Assembly (NCBI GenBank): GCA_963726005.1
Contig: CAVSAT010000006.1
Span: 124,001-188,000, forward strand
Direction: 5' to 3'
DNA: 64,000 bases
Origin: Bog-473 sp963726005
GTDB taxonomy: Bacteria; Actinomycetota; Acidimicrobiia; Acidimicrobiales; RAAP-2
Shown here: positions 35,360 through 43,963 of the stretch, one piece after another
How the letters are laid out: each line of letters starts with the position of its first letter
How positions within the stretch are numbered: position 1 is the stretch's first letter
Translations under genes and position numbers: made by a program
Notes under the pieces: model-generated
Databases searched by the model: none
What the model saw: the letters and a program-made list of their open reading frames with translations, nothing else
What the model was told of the DNA's origin: nothing

Positions 35360-36492
35360 GCCTGCAGCGACTTGGACACCACGCTGCGGTCATCGAACTC
35401 GGCCTCGGCCTTGCGTCGACCCGCTGAGCCCATCTGCCGGCGGAGGACCGGGTCACGTACAAGCTCCTCGATCGCCGCGGCCAGTCGCACCGGGTCGTGC
35501 AGAGGGACGAGTAGTCCGGACTGCCGCTGGGCGACAACCTGCCGACACCCACGAATGTCGGTGGCGATGACGGGCAAGCCGCTGGCCGCTGCCTCCATGG
35601 CCGATCGCGGAAATCCCTCACGGTGCGAAGGCAGCACGAAGATGTCGAACCCTGCGTAGACGTGCTCCATGTCGTCCCGGTTGCCGGCGAAGACGATGTT
35701 CCCGCGGCGACTGGCGTCGACCAGCTGGTCAGACGAGATGGCATCGGGCTTGTCCGCATCGGTCCCACCCACGACGACAAAGACGACGTCGGGTTGGGTC
35801 TTGCGGAGCTGCTCGGCTGCCTCGAACAGCTCGTGGAAGCCCTTCTGCCAGACCAGGCGCGCCACGGCCCCGACCACCAGGGCATCGTCGTCCACACCGA
35901 GGTCCGCCCGAGCCTTTCGGCGATCCTGCTCGTTTGCTGCCGGTCGGAAGCGCTGCAGGTCGACGCCGTTCCCGAGGAGCACCAGTTTGTGCCTGGGCAC
36001 GCCGAGACGGGCGAGCACACGGAAGTCCTCGGGGTTCTGGACCAGCTCGGCTCCAGAGCACAGGGATGCCGCGCGCTCGAGGGCGTAGACGACGGCCCGG
36101 CGCGACGCCCGATCCTCCGGGCTCGCGTAGAGCCCGTGCACGGTGTTGACGATGCCGGGCACCCCCGCGGCGCGGGCGGCCACCCGGCCGTAGAGGCCCG
36201 GCTTGGGGTTATGGGTATGGACGATGTCGGGATTGAGCCGCCGGAAGAGCCGCCACAACTCGTTGAGCGCCAGGATGTCCTGGCCGACCGCGATGGACCG
36301 CGTCGCGTGTCGCAGGGGCTCGTGACGGATGCCCCACGACTCCAGCTGGGACACGTACGGTCCCGGAGCCGACACCCCGACGACCTCCATGCCGGCCTCG
36401 GCGAACGCTCGGAGTTGGGGGCCGAGCAGGAGCACCAAGCTCATGTCCACGGTGGTGACGTGGACCAGCCTCTTCCCGACCAGCCCGCTCAA
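35287..36492 (-). CDS. Glycosyltransferase family 4
   Basis: GT-B enzyme, 401 residues, similar to PglA/WbnH-type N-glycan or O-antigen glycosyltransferases. Seen: LVHVTTVDMSLVLLLGPQLRAFAEAGMEV, LNPDIVHTHNPKPGLYGRVAARAAGVPGIVNTVHGLYASPED, KLVLLGNGVDLQRFRP, VVGAVARLVWQKGFHELFEAAEQL, and IFVLPSHREGFPRSAMEAAASGLPVIATDIRGCR. The start ATG overlaps the preceding glycosyltransferase stop by 4 bases, so the two work in one transcript. Typical acceptors are lipid-linked HexNAc. Confidence 0.92.
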   Translation of the reverse strand: MSGLVGKRLVHVTTVDMSLVLLLGPQLRAFAEAGMEVVGVSAPGPYVSQLESWGIRHEPLRHATRSIAVGQDILALNELWRLFRRLNPDIVHTHNPKPGLYGRVAARAAGVPGIVNTVHGLYASPEDRASRRAVVYALERAASLCSGAELVQNPEDFRVLARLGVPRHKLVLLGNGVDLQRFRPAANEQDRRKARADLGVDDDALVVGAVARLVWQKGFHELFEAAEQLRKTQPDVVFVVVGGTDADKPDAISSDQLVDASRRGNIVFAGNRDDMEHVYAGFDIFVLPSHREGFPRSAMEAAASGLPVIATDIRGCRQVVAQRQSGLLVPLHDPVRLAAAIEELVRDPVLRRQMGSAGRRKAEAEFDDRSVVSKSLQAYERVLAATSSTRRRTQSSATPPS

Positions 36493-37703
36493 CGCGCCCG
36501 GGCCACCCGCAGGTAGATGTCGCCGACGGCCCGACCGGCCTCGGCGATGTCGAACATGGAGCTCCGGAGCTTGGCCTGGCGGCCGAGGCGCTCGCGCAGC
36601 TCCGGATCCGACGCGAGCCGCTTCATGGCATCGACCAAGGAGCCAGGCTCGCCCGGCGGCACCAGCAGGGCGTCCACCCCGTCCTCGAGGACCTGGGGCA
36701 CGCCGCCGACGGAGCTCGCGACGATGGGCAACCCGACGCTGGTGGCTTCCATCAACGCGACGGGGAGGCCCTCGTGCAGCGAGGGCAGCACGAAGGCGTC
36801 GGCGCCCGCGAGCAGTTGCAGCACGTCGTCGCGCTGGCCGAGGAATTGGAATCGCTCTCCAAGCGACAGATCATGGTGACGGGCGTGGAGCGAGGTCGTC
36901 AGCGGGCCGCGTCCCACGGCGGCGAAGCGGATCGGGATCCCGTAGTCCGCGATGGACCGGGCCGCAGTGAGCAACACGTCGTAGCCCTTCTCCGGACGGA
37001 GGTTGGCCACCGTCATGAACAGCAGCTCCTCGTCGTGCACCCCGAGCTCGGACCGCACGCCCTCGCGCACCTCCGCCCGACGGGCGATCAGCGAGTCAGA
37101 CCGGGACAGATCGACGCCGTGCACGACGATCGTGGCGCGGCGGCGCAGTGATGCCGGAAGCGCGTCGTAGGACGCCTGGGACACCGCCACGAGCCGTTCC
37201 CCTTTGATCAGCGAGGCACGCAGCAACGCGCGATTCGAAAGCCTCGCACGGTCCCACAAGCTGTGCTCGGTGTACACGACGCCCGGCCGGGAAGAGCGGG
37301 ACATGGAAGCCACCACCACTTGTCCCAGCGCGGCGGCGTAGGGGAGGTGGAAGTGCACGACGTCGTAGCGCCCGCGCACCAGAAGGTGGCGAAGGGCCGC
37401 CATCCACCGCAGATCCGCGTTCTGGGCGGCGCCCAGGGCGTGTACAGGCGTTCCCCCCGCCTCGACCGCCGGCACCAGGGCGTCTTGGTCCCGGAGCACG
37501 TAGGCCACCTCGTACCGGAACCGCTCCGTGTCCCCGGCCGCCACCATGTCCACCAACAGGCGTTCGGCGCCCCCGTAGCCCAGGCACTTGATGACCAGCA
37601 GCACTCGCAGGGGTCGACCGGGCGCTCGCAACCCCTCTTCGACGCCCACCAGGCGATAGTACCGGCCGAGGTCTCCTTCCGGCCTCGGCGGCTCGCAGAA
37701 CAC
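36489..37703 (-). CDS. Glycosyltransferase family 4
   Basis: GT-B enzyme, about 404 residues. Seen: LRVLLVIKCLGYGGAERLLVDMVAAGD, YDVVHFHLPYAAALGQVVV, RATIVVHGVDLSRSDSL, LLFMTVANLRPEKGYDVLLTAARSI, and ADAFVLPSLHEGLPVALMEATSVGLPIVASSVGGVPQVLEDG with the conserved EGLPVALMEA. The open frame begins only 9 bases from the divergent permease frame, so the true starts of both lie somewhat inside (LRVLLVIKCLG begins at about residue 32). Confidence 0.91.
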   Translation of the reverse strand: MFCEPPRPEGDLGRYYRLVGVEEGLRAPGRPLRVLLVIKCLGYGGAERLLVDMVAAGDTERFRYEVAYVLRDQDALVPAVEAGGTPVHALGAAQNADLRWMAALRHLLVRGRYDVVHFHLPYAAALGQVVVASMSRSSRPGVVYTEHSLWDRARLSNRALLRASLIKGERLVAVSQASYDALPASLRRRATIVVHGVDLSRSDSLIARRAEVREGVRSELGVHDEELLFMTVANLRPEKGYDVLLTAARSIADYGIPIRFAAVGRGPLTTSLHARHHDLSLGERFQFLGQRDDVLQLLAGADAFVLPSLHEGLPVALMEATSVGLPIVASSVGGVPQVLEDGVDALLVPPGEPGSLVDAMKRLASDPELRERLGRQAKLRSSMFDIAEAGRAVGDIYLRVARAR

Positions 37704-37828
37704 GCTTCTCGGTGGTTTGCAGCATGCGCGATACTGTCAGTCTTCCATGTCGGTTGGGAACGAGGGCCTGCTGGGGCGGGCGGAGAGGTGCCGTAGTCGA
37801 TGACCTTGCCGACTCCCGCGGAGGGGGG

Positions 37829-38707
37829 GTGTCTTTTGGCGCGAACGGCGCTGGGTCAGCGGATGGCGCATCGCTGCCGGACGAGCCGCCGAGCCATCTG
37901 ATCTACCGTCACAACTCCAGGCTGAGAACATCGTTCAGCGCCCTCTGGTCCAGCCGCGACATCATCTACACGCTTGCCGAGCGTGACCTGCGGGCCCAGT
38001 ACAAGCAGGCCACCCTGGGCTTTCTGTGGGCTCTGATCTTTCCGCTGGCCATGCTCGGCATCTTCACGATCATCTTCTCTCGGACGTCGTCGAACGGGGT
38101 TCCCGGGATCCCGTATCCCCTCTTCGCCTACATCGGCATCCTGTGCTGGACCTTCTTCGCCGGGAGTTTGGGGAACGGCGGCACCTCGCTGCTGACGAAC
38201 AACGCCCTCATGAGCAAGACGCAGTTCCCGCGGGAGTGCTTCCCGCTCGAGAGCATTCTGGTGACGGCGGTGAACTCCATCCTGGCGTGGATCCCCCTCG
38301 TGCTGCTCTTCGTCCTTTATCGCTTCGTCCCGTACCCCACGACGGTCTGGGTGCCGCTGCTGATACTGATCGAACTGGGCTTCACCATCGGCGTCACTGT
38401 CGCGGTGTCGGCATTGATCATCCAGATGCGCGACCTCGCCCAGGTCCTCCCCATCGTCATCATGTTGGGCCTCTTCGCCACACCGGTGATCTGGCAGTTC
38501 AAGCGCGTCCCGGAGAAGTGGCAGTTGGTGTACGGCTTCGTCAGCCCGCTGGGGCCGGTGATCGACGACGTTCGCCGTACGATGCTCCAAGGCTTGAACC
38601 CAGCCCCCGGACCTTTGCTGGCGGCCATCGCCGGCACCGTCTTCTATCTGATCGTCGGATACCGAACCTTCAAGCGCTTTGAGGTGAACTTTGCCGACAT
38701 TGCCTAA
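37829..38707 (+). CDS. wzm: ABC-2 type polysaccharide export permease (Wzm/TagG-like)
   Basis: Inner-membrane half of an ABC exporter for lipid-linked polysaccharide. Seen: the cytoplasmic helix LRTSFSALWSSRDIIYTLAERDLRAQYKQATLGFLWALIFPL typical of Wzm/TagG, then six hydrophobic segments including LFAYIGILCWTFFAGSL, WVPLLILIELGFTIGVTVAVSALI, and a last segment ending YRTFKRFEVNFADIA. GTG 37829 follows GGAGGGGG at good spacing and keeps the first helix; the frame is open back to 37712. The end overlaps the ATPase gene by 17 bases. Confidence 0.9.
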   Translation: MSFGANGAGSADGASLPDEPPSHLIYRHNSRLRTSFSALWSSRDIIYTLAERDLRAQYKQATLGFLWALIFPLAMLGIFTIIFSRTSSNGVPGIPYPLFAYIGILCWTFFAGSLGNGGTSLLTNNALMSKTQFPRECFPLESILVTAVNSILAWIPLVLLFVLYRFVPYPTTVWVPLLILIELGFTIGVTVAVSALIIQMRDLAQVLPIVIMLGLFATPVIWQFKRVPEKWQLVYGFVSPLGPVIDDVRRTMLQGLNPAPGPLLAAIAGTVFYLIVGYRTFKRFEVNFADIA

Positions 38708-39884
38708 AGGGGCTATCCGCGTCGAACACGTGTGGAAGAAATTCCGTGCCGATCGGACCGCGCCGCTGTTCTACGACCAGTTCCTCCGGATGCGCCGCTC
38801 GTTCACCAATGGGACGCGAAGGGACTATCGGTGGGTGCTCAAGGACATCAACCTCAGCGTCGAGCCCGGGGGGACGCTGGGGCTCATCGGGATCAACGGA
38901 TCGGGCAAGACCACACTTCTCAAGATCATCAGCAAGGTCACGTACCAATCGGCCGGTCAATGCCAGGTGCAGGGTCGGATGGGTGCGCTCCTCAGCGTGA
39001 CCAGCGGCATCCATCCCGACCTGACAGGACGCGAGAACGTCTACCTCTACGGCGCCGTGCTCGGCATGCGCCGCAAGATCAGCCATCAACGATTTGACCA
39101 GATCGTGGAGTTCGCCGGGCTCACCGACGCCATTGACCGGCAGGTGAAGTTCTTCTCGCTCGGCATGCAGATGCGGCTGGGGTTCTCCATCGCCGCCTTC
39201 CTTGAGCCCGACATCCTTCTCGTCGACGAAGTGCTGTCCGTGGGCGATGCCAATTTCCAGCAGAAGTGCATCCAGCGAATCGAGGAGGTCGTGCGCCAGG
39301 GCACCACCCTCGTCTACGTCTCGCACGACCTGAGCTCGGTCGAAGCGACGTGCCAACAGTCGATGTGGTTGGCCGATGCGAGGGTGCGGGCGGCGGGCCC
39401 CACCAGGGAGGTCGCCGCCCTCTACCGCTCCTCCGTACAGGAGGATGCGTCGGTCGCGACTTCCAACGACGGCGTCGTCCGGCTGCTCAAGTCATCCATC
39501 ACCGGGCCGGACGGCGGTCCGGTCCTCTCGCTGGAGGACGCCCAGGTCCGCATGACCCTGAATGCGCCCGAGTCGGTCGAAGCCGACCTCTTCGTCGGGA
39601 TCTCACTCGGAACTGCGTTCCCCATCTTCATCACCAAACACCACGGGATGTTCCCGGCCGGCGACTTCGAGGTCACATGCAGACTGCACAACATCCCCCT
39701 GCCCAAGGGTGGCTACTCCGTCTGGACCGCGATGACGAGTTTCGGCAAGTGGGCTGACAACCCCTTGCTCCCCTGGAAGCCGGTCGTCTCCTTCGACGCC
39801 TTCGGACCGGAAATCCTGAGCCCGCCGGAAGGGGTCATGGTGGCGGCCCCGCTGCATGTCGGCACCACGTGGGACATCGACTGA
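38691..39884 (+). CDS. wzt: ABC polysaccharide exporter ATPase with Wzt C-terminal domain
   Basis: ATPase of the exporter. Seen: Walker A GINGSGKT at residues 67-74, RMGALLSVTSGIHPDLTGRENVYLYG, signature helix FSLGMQMRLGFSIAAF, Walker B ILLVDEVLSVGD, and the switch His in LVYVSHDLSSVEATCQQ. Residues from about 275 to 397 form an extra domain rich in beta strands (VRMTLNAPESVEADLFVGISL, FPAGDFEVTCRLHNIPLPKGGYSVWTAM), matching Wzt C-terminal domains that recognise the modified chain end. That implies the exported polymer carries a terminal modification. Confidence 0.93.
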   Translation: MPTLPKGAIRVEHVWKKFRADRTAPLFYDQFLRMRRSFTNGTRRDYRWVLKDINLSVEPGGTLGLIGINGSGKTTLLKIISKVTYQSAGQCQVQGRMGALLSVTSGIHPDLTGRENVYLYGAVLGMRRKISHQRFDQIVEFAGLTDAIDRQVKFFSLGMQMRLGFSIAAFLEPDILLVDEVLSVGDANFQQKCIQRIEEVVRQGTTLVYVSHDLSSVEATCQQSMWLADARVRAAGPTREVAALYRSSVQEDASVATSNDGVVRLLKSSITGPDGGPVLSLEDAQVRMTLNAPESVEADLFVGISLGTAFPIFITKHHGMFPAGDFEVTCRLHNIPLPKGGYSVWTAMTSFGKWADNPLLPWKPVVSFDAFGPEILSPPEGVMVAAPLHVGTTWDID

Positions 39885-39901
39885 CCACTTTTCGAAGTCG
39901 G

Positions 39902-40786
39902 CTACGGGAAGAATGCGCGGTATTGGGCTGATCCGGCCAGTCGTCCGGCGCGTATGCCGAACGTCCGGGTCCACGCACGCCGCCGCAACGGGTTGACGAG
40001 ACCTGGGATCGCGCCGATCAACCAGAGCCATGCCTTCGCGGCTCCGCAAAGGTCCCGCCGCATGCCCTTGGCGCGATAGCGCACGTAGAGGCGCGGCCCG
40101 CACCTCCCGTAGGCCCAGGCGGCACGGAACGTGGGCCTGCCAGCGGCACGCTCGCGTTTCTCTACGATCGCGCCGGCCGCCACCGCGAACCGGTACCCCG
40201 CCAGCTGGAGCCGCCAGCACAGATCCACGTCCTCTCCCGCCGAGAGTTCCTCGTCGAAGCCATCCACCGCCTCGAAGACCTCCCTGCGGACGGCCAGGTT
40301 GGCGGTGAGCGCGAAAGGGAGGAAACCCAATTGCCGTGTGGCCGCCGGAACCGGGGGAGTGCTCGGGACCCCGTCCAGGGCACCGAAGTCGAACACACCT
40401 GCGACCAGGTCAGCGCCGGAAAGGGCTTCCCACATGGAGGCGAGCCAGCCCGGCCGCACCACGTCGTCGGCATCACAGAAGGCCAAGAGGTGGCCACGCG
40501 CGGACCGGACTCCCGCGTTCCGTGCCGCCGCCGCCCCCCGACGAGCCGAGGCGTCCACCAGGCGGATGCGAGGGTGCGGTCCTGCCCAGCGCTGGACGCA
40601 GGCGCGGGACCCGTCGTCTGAGCCATTGTCGGCAATCACGAGTTCCCAGCCGGCCGGCACTTCCTGGGTGGACAAGGCCCGGAGTTGATATTCGATCCAC
40701 GGCATGCCGTTCCTGACCGGCACGACGACACTGATAAGCGGACGCTCGCTCGTGTCCTGGTCCTCCGCCACCCCGATGTCCTCCAC
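39902..40786 (-). CDS. Glycosyltransferase family 2
   Basis: GT-A enzyme with about 294 residues from GTG 40786. Seen: ISVVVPVRNGMPWIEYQLRALSTQ at the N terminus, LVIADNGSDDGSRACVQRW, the metal-binding block LLAFCDADDVVRPGWLASMWEAL, LGFLPFALTANLAVRREVFEAVDGFDEELSAGEDVDLCWRL (acceptor/catalytic ED), then a basic C terminus. An upstream open frame extends to 40858, but the region there overlaps the divergent gene's control region. It is probably cytosolic or peripherally membrane bound. Confidence 0.9.
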   Translation of the reverse strand: MEDIGVAEDQDTSERPLISVVVPVRNGMPWIEYQLRALSTQEVPAGWELVIADNGSDDGSRACVQRWAGPHPRIRLVDASARRGAAAARNAGVRSARGHLLAFCDADDVVRPGWLASMWEALSGADLVAGVFDFGALDGVPSTPPVPAATRQLGFLPFALTANLAVRREVFEAVDGFDEELSAGEDVDLCWRLQLAGYRFAVAAGAIVEKRERAAGRPTFRAAWAYGRCGPRLYVRYRAKGMRRDLCGAAKAWLWLIGAIPGLVNPLRRRAWTRTFGIRAGRLAGSAQYRAFFP

Positions 40787-40818
40787 GACCGTTGTTAGCC
40801 TATAGAAATGGGGGAGGA

Positions 40819-41820
40819 GTGAAGAGCAATCAGAGCGGGTCAGACGGAGCCGGCGCACGCACGCCTCCCCTCGATACGTCGGTTTCGGCCGTGGTGCTCA
40901 CGCACCGGAGACCACGCCTCGCCGCTGAAGTGGTGCGCTCCTTGATCCAACGAGAAGGTCTTCCTCCTGATCGTGTGGTGGTAGTGGTCAACGGGCAAGG
41001 AGGACTCGAGGACTCGACGTTGGAGTCGTCGGTGCGACTTCTCCGACTGCCGCGGAATCTCGGCCCGGGCGGCGGCTTCGGTGCCGGGATGGCGTGTGCA
41101 TTCGCCGACCCCTCCGTCGACTGGGCCTATCTGTGTGAGGACGACGTCGGGCTCTTCTCGCTTCCGAGCCCGCGGTTGGCCGACGTCGTGAGCCGGGCGG
41201 AGCGTCGTGACCCGCAGCATGGCCCGCCGGTAGGGGCGGTGGTCGCTTACGGGCGACGGTTCGTCGGGCGAGGCTCGCACACGCTCAACGTGGTACCTCC
41301 CCCGGGGAGCCTGGACGAGCTGGTGCCGGTCGACGTGGCCAGTTGGGGGGCAACCCTGCTGTCCCGGCGGGTCTTCGACGCCGGCATCCTTCCCGATCCC
41401 GAGTGGTTCTTCGGCCTCGAAGACTTCGACTTCTTCTGTCGGGTGCGGCAAGGTGGATTCGAGGTGCTGGTCGACGCTGTGTCGGCGCGGGCTGTCGCGG
41501 ACCAGCAGACCTCGGCGGGCCGGGCTCAGACACTTGGACCGCATCGCCCGACCGATGAACACGAGACATGGAGGTCGTACTACCACGCTCGCAATTCGAT
41601 CCTCTTGGCGCGACGCCACGGGCACCTCTCATGGCATGCGTGGCACCTGGCTTACTCCGCCCGACACCTACAAAAGGCAACCGGGCGGCACGAGCGCAAA
41701 GCCATCCTGCATGGCCTCTGGGACGGCGCCAGAGGCCGTTTCGGTGAGAATGCCGACTACCACCGGTCCGAAGGCGAGTTCGCCCAGGCGAACGAGCGAC
41801 CCGGGTCTCCATCTCGCTGA
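40819..41820 (+). CDS. Glycosyltransferase family 2 (GlfT/rhamnosyltransferase-like)
   Basis: GT-A enzyme. Seen: VSAVVLTHRRPRLAAEVVRSL, VVVVVNGQGGLEDSTLESSVRLL, LPRNLGPGGGFGAGMACAFADPSVDWAYLCEDDV with the metal site, ATLLSRRVFDAGILPDPEWFFGLEDFDFFCRVRQGGF with the catalytic EDFDF, and SYYHARNSILLARRHGH. The LGPGGGFGAGM and WFFGLEDFDF blocks resemble galactofuranosyl and rhamnosyl transferases. The GTG start has a GGAGG just before it, at unusually short spacing; TTG 40792 is the other candidate. Confidence 0.88.
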   Translation: MKSNQSGSDGAGARTPPLDTSVSAVVLTHRRPRLAAEVVRSLIQREGLPPDRVVVVVNGQGGLEDSTLESSVRLLRLPRNLGPGGGFGAGMACAFADPSVDWAYLCEDDVGLFSLPSPRLADVVSRAERRDPQHGPPVGAVVAYGRRFVGRGSHTLNVVPPPGSLDELVPVDVASWGATLLSRRVFDAGILPDPEWFFGLEDFDFFCRVRQGGFEVLVDAVSARAVADQQTSAGRAQTLGPHRPTDEHETWRSYYHARNSILLARRHGHLSWHAWHLAYSARHLQKATGRHERKAILHGLWDGARGRFGENADYHRSEGEFAQANERPGSPSR

Positions 41821-41994
41821 GCCAGGTTCACATCGGCGATGAGGTTCGGGGGAGGGGTGATTGACCGTCACACAGCCACGGCCGATGATTCGCGGGTGCC
41901 GAAGAGGATCAGCATGGCTCCACCGTGCTCTGCGATCCATGGCACGAGAATGACGTGCGGCGGCGTGAGCCGTCGACGGGTGGGTTGACCTGCT
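41821..41994. other. Short intergenic gap before asnB-like gene
   Basis: No gene recognised; contains the presumed start signals of the following amidotransferase-like gene. A weak GGTTGACC lies 10-15 bases before its GTG. Confidence 0.4.
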
Positions 41995-43963
41995 GTGTGT
42001 GGGATCGCCGGCGTCCTCGACCCCGCCGCCTCGACGGGTGCCGACCGACTGGGCGCCTTGGCCTCGGGCATGGCCGCGTCCGCTAGAGCATCGTGGGCCG
42101 GACGACAGCGGCCTCTGGGTCGACGCTGACGCAGGGGTTGCGTTCGGTCACCGGCGTCTGGCGATCATCGATCTCGGACCGGGCGGAGCGCAGCCCATGG
42201 TCTCGTCCAGCGGGCGGTGGGTGATCTCTTACAACGGAGAGGTCTACAACCACCGCGAACTTCGTGTGCGAATGGAGCGTGGCGGGACACGATTCCGCAG
42301 CGGCTCCGACACGGAAGTGCTCCTGGAAGCCGTCGAACGTTGGGGTATCGATCGGGCGCTCGATGCTTGTGAGGGCATGTTTGCTGCGGCCCTGTGGGAT
42401 AGGAAGGACCGCGAACTCCACCTACTGCGCGACCGCTTCGGAGAGAAGCCGCTCTATTACGGTTGGATCGGCGCGCTCTTCGCGTTCGGGTCCGAGCTGA
42501 AGGCTCTCTGCGCACTCCCAGGTTTCTCCGGCGAACTCGATCGAAGTGCAGTCGCCCGCTACCTTCGTTACAACTGCATCCCGGCTCCGGGCACCATCTG
42601 GCGGGGCATCCGAAAGTTGCTCCCCGGCCATCTGTTGACGGTGACGGAGGGACCAGCGAGGGGTGTCCTTCCGGAACAGCGCTGTTATTGGTCCACGGCC
42701 GAGGCGGTGACGCGGTCGCGGCGGCATCAGTTGACCGTTTCGGACGCAGAGATGACGGATCTGCTCGAAGAGGCATTGTCAGGGGCGGTCGCGGCCAGGA
42801 TGGTTGCAGACGTCCCGGTCGGAGCGTTTCTCTCGGGAGGGATCGATTCGAGCACCATCGTGGCCCTGATGCAGCGGCACGCCTCGGTGCCGGTACGGAC
42901 CTTTACGGTCGGATTCGCCGACCGTTCCTTCGACGAGTCGGCCGAGGCGGCAGCGGTCGCCGCGCATCTGGGGACGGACCACACCGCCGTCCATGTCGGT
43001 GACGACGAAGCCGTGGAGGTCATCGCCCAACTCCCGGACATTTGGGACGAGCCGTTCTCCGACGTCTCCCAGATCCCCACCTACCTGGTCAGCCGGGTGG
43101 CGCGCAGAGACGTCACCGTGTCGTTGTCCGGAGACGGCGGCGACGAGTTATTCGCCGGGTACAACCGCCATGCCTGGCTCGAAAGGGTGTGGGGAAGAGC
43201 CGCCGCCGTGCCGACCGGGGTCCGCCGCAGCGCGGGCTCTGCTCTGGCCCGCATCCCACCCGCCCTCGTTGAGAGAGCGGCCGGTGCCACCAGCGCTCTC
43301 CCGGGCAGTTGGCGGGTGCGAAATCCGTCGACCAAGGTGGCCAAGCTGGCCCGGGTCCTCGCCGCGTCGGACCCCGAGGACGCCTATCGGGTCCTGACTA
43401 CCCACTGGGACGATGCGGCGTCCATTGTGCTCGGGAACGACCATGGGGACTTACCCGAGGCGACGCGCAGCTCCCCCGTCTCGGGGGACGGGATCACCGA
43501 GCAGATGCTGTGGTTCGACCTCGTCGGCTACCTGCCCAATGACATCCTGGTCAAGCTGGATCGAGCGGCCATGGCGGCCTCCCTCGAAACCCGGGTCCCG
43601 TTCCTCGATCGACAGGTCCTCGACCTAGCTTGGAGTCTTCCCCTTCACGCGAAGCTGCGAGGCGGTCAAACCAAGTGGCTGTTGCGACAGGTGCTCGAGC
43701 GCCACGTACCGGCAAAGCTGGTCGAACGGCCCAAGATGGGGTTCGGTCTGCCGATTGGAGCGTGGTTGCGTGCAGAGCTCGCCCCCTGGGCCGAGCATCT
43801 TCTCGACGAGCAACGTCTCCGTGCCCAGGGACTTCTTGACCCATTCCCCATTCGTCGGGCCTGGGACCTTCATCGATCGGGACGAAGGGACTTCGGCTAC
43901 GAGCTGTGGGACGTGCTCGTCCTCCAGTCGTGGATCGACCGGTGGACGCCCTCCCTCGGCTAG
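41995..43963 (+). CDS. asnB: Glutamine-dependent asparagine synthase-like amidotransferase, one frameshift
   Basis: AsnB-type two-domain enzyme; in polysaccharide loci such proteins often amidate uronic acids. Seen in the first frame: the N-terminal catalytic Cys block V-CGIAGVLDPAASTGADRLGALASGM from GTG 41995. One extra base near 42082 then shifts to the main frame: LEHRGPDDSGLWVD, HRRLAIIDLGPGGAQPM, SYNGEVYNH, GMFAAALWD, RDRFGEKPLYYG, then the ATP-pyrophosphatase domain with VPVGAFLSGGIDSSTIVALM, SDVSQIPTYLVSRVARRDVTVSLSGDGGDELFAGYNRH and KLDRAAMAASLETRVPFLDRQVLDLAWSLP. With the base removed it is about 655 residues. The stop overlaps the convergent next gene by 4 bases. Confidence 0.88.
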
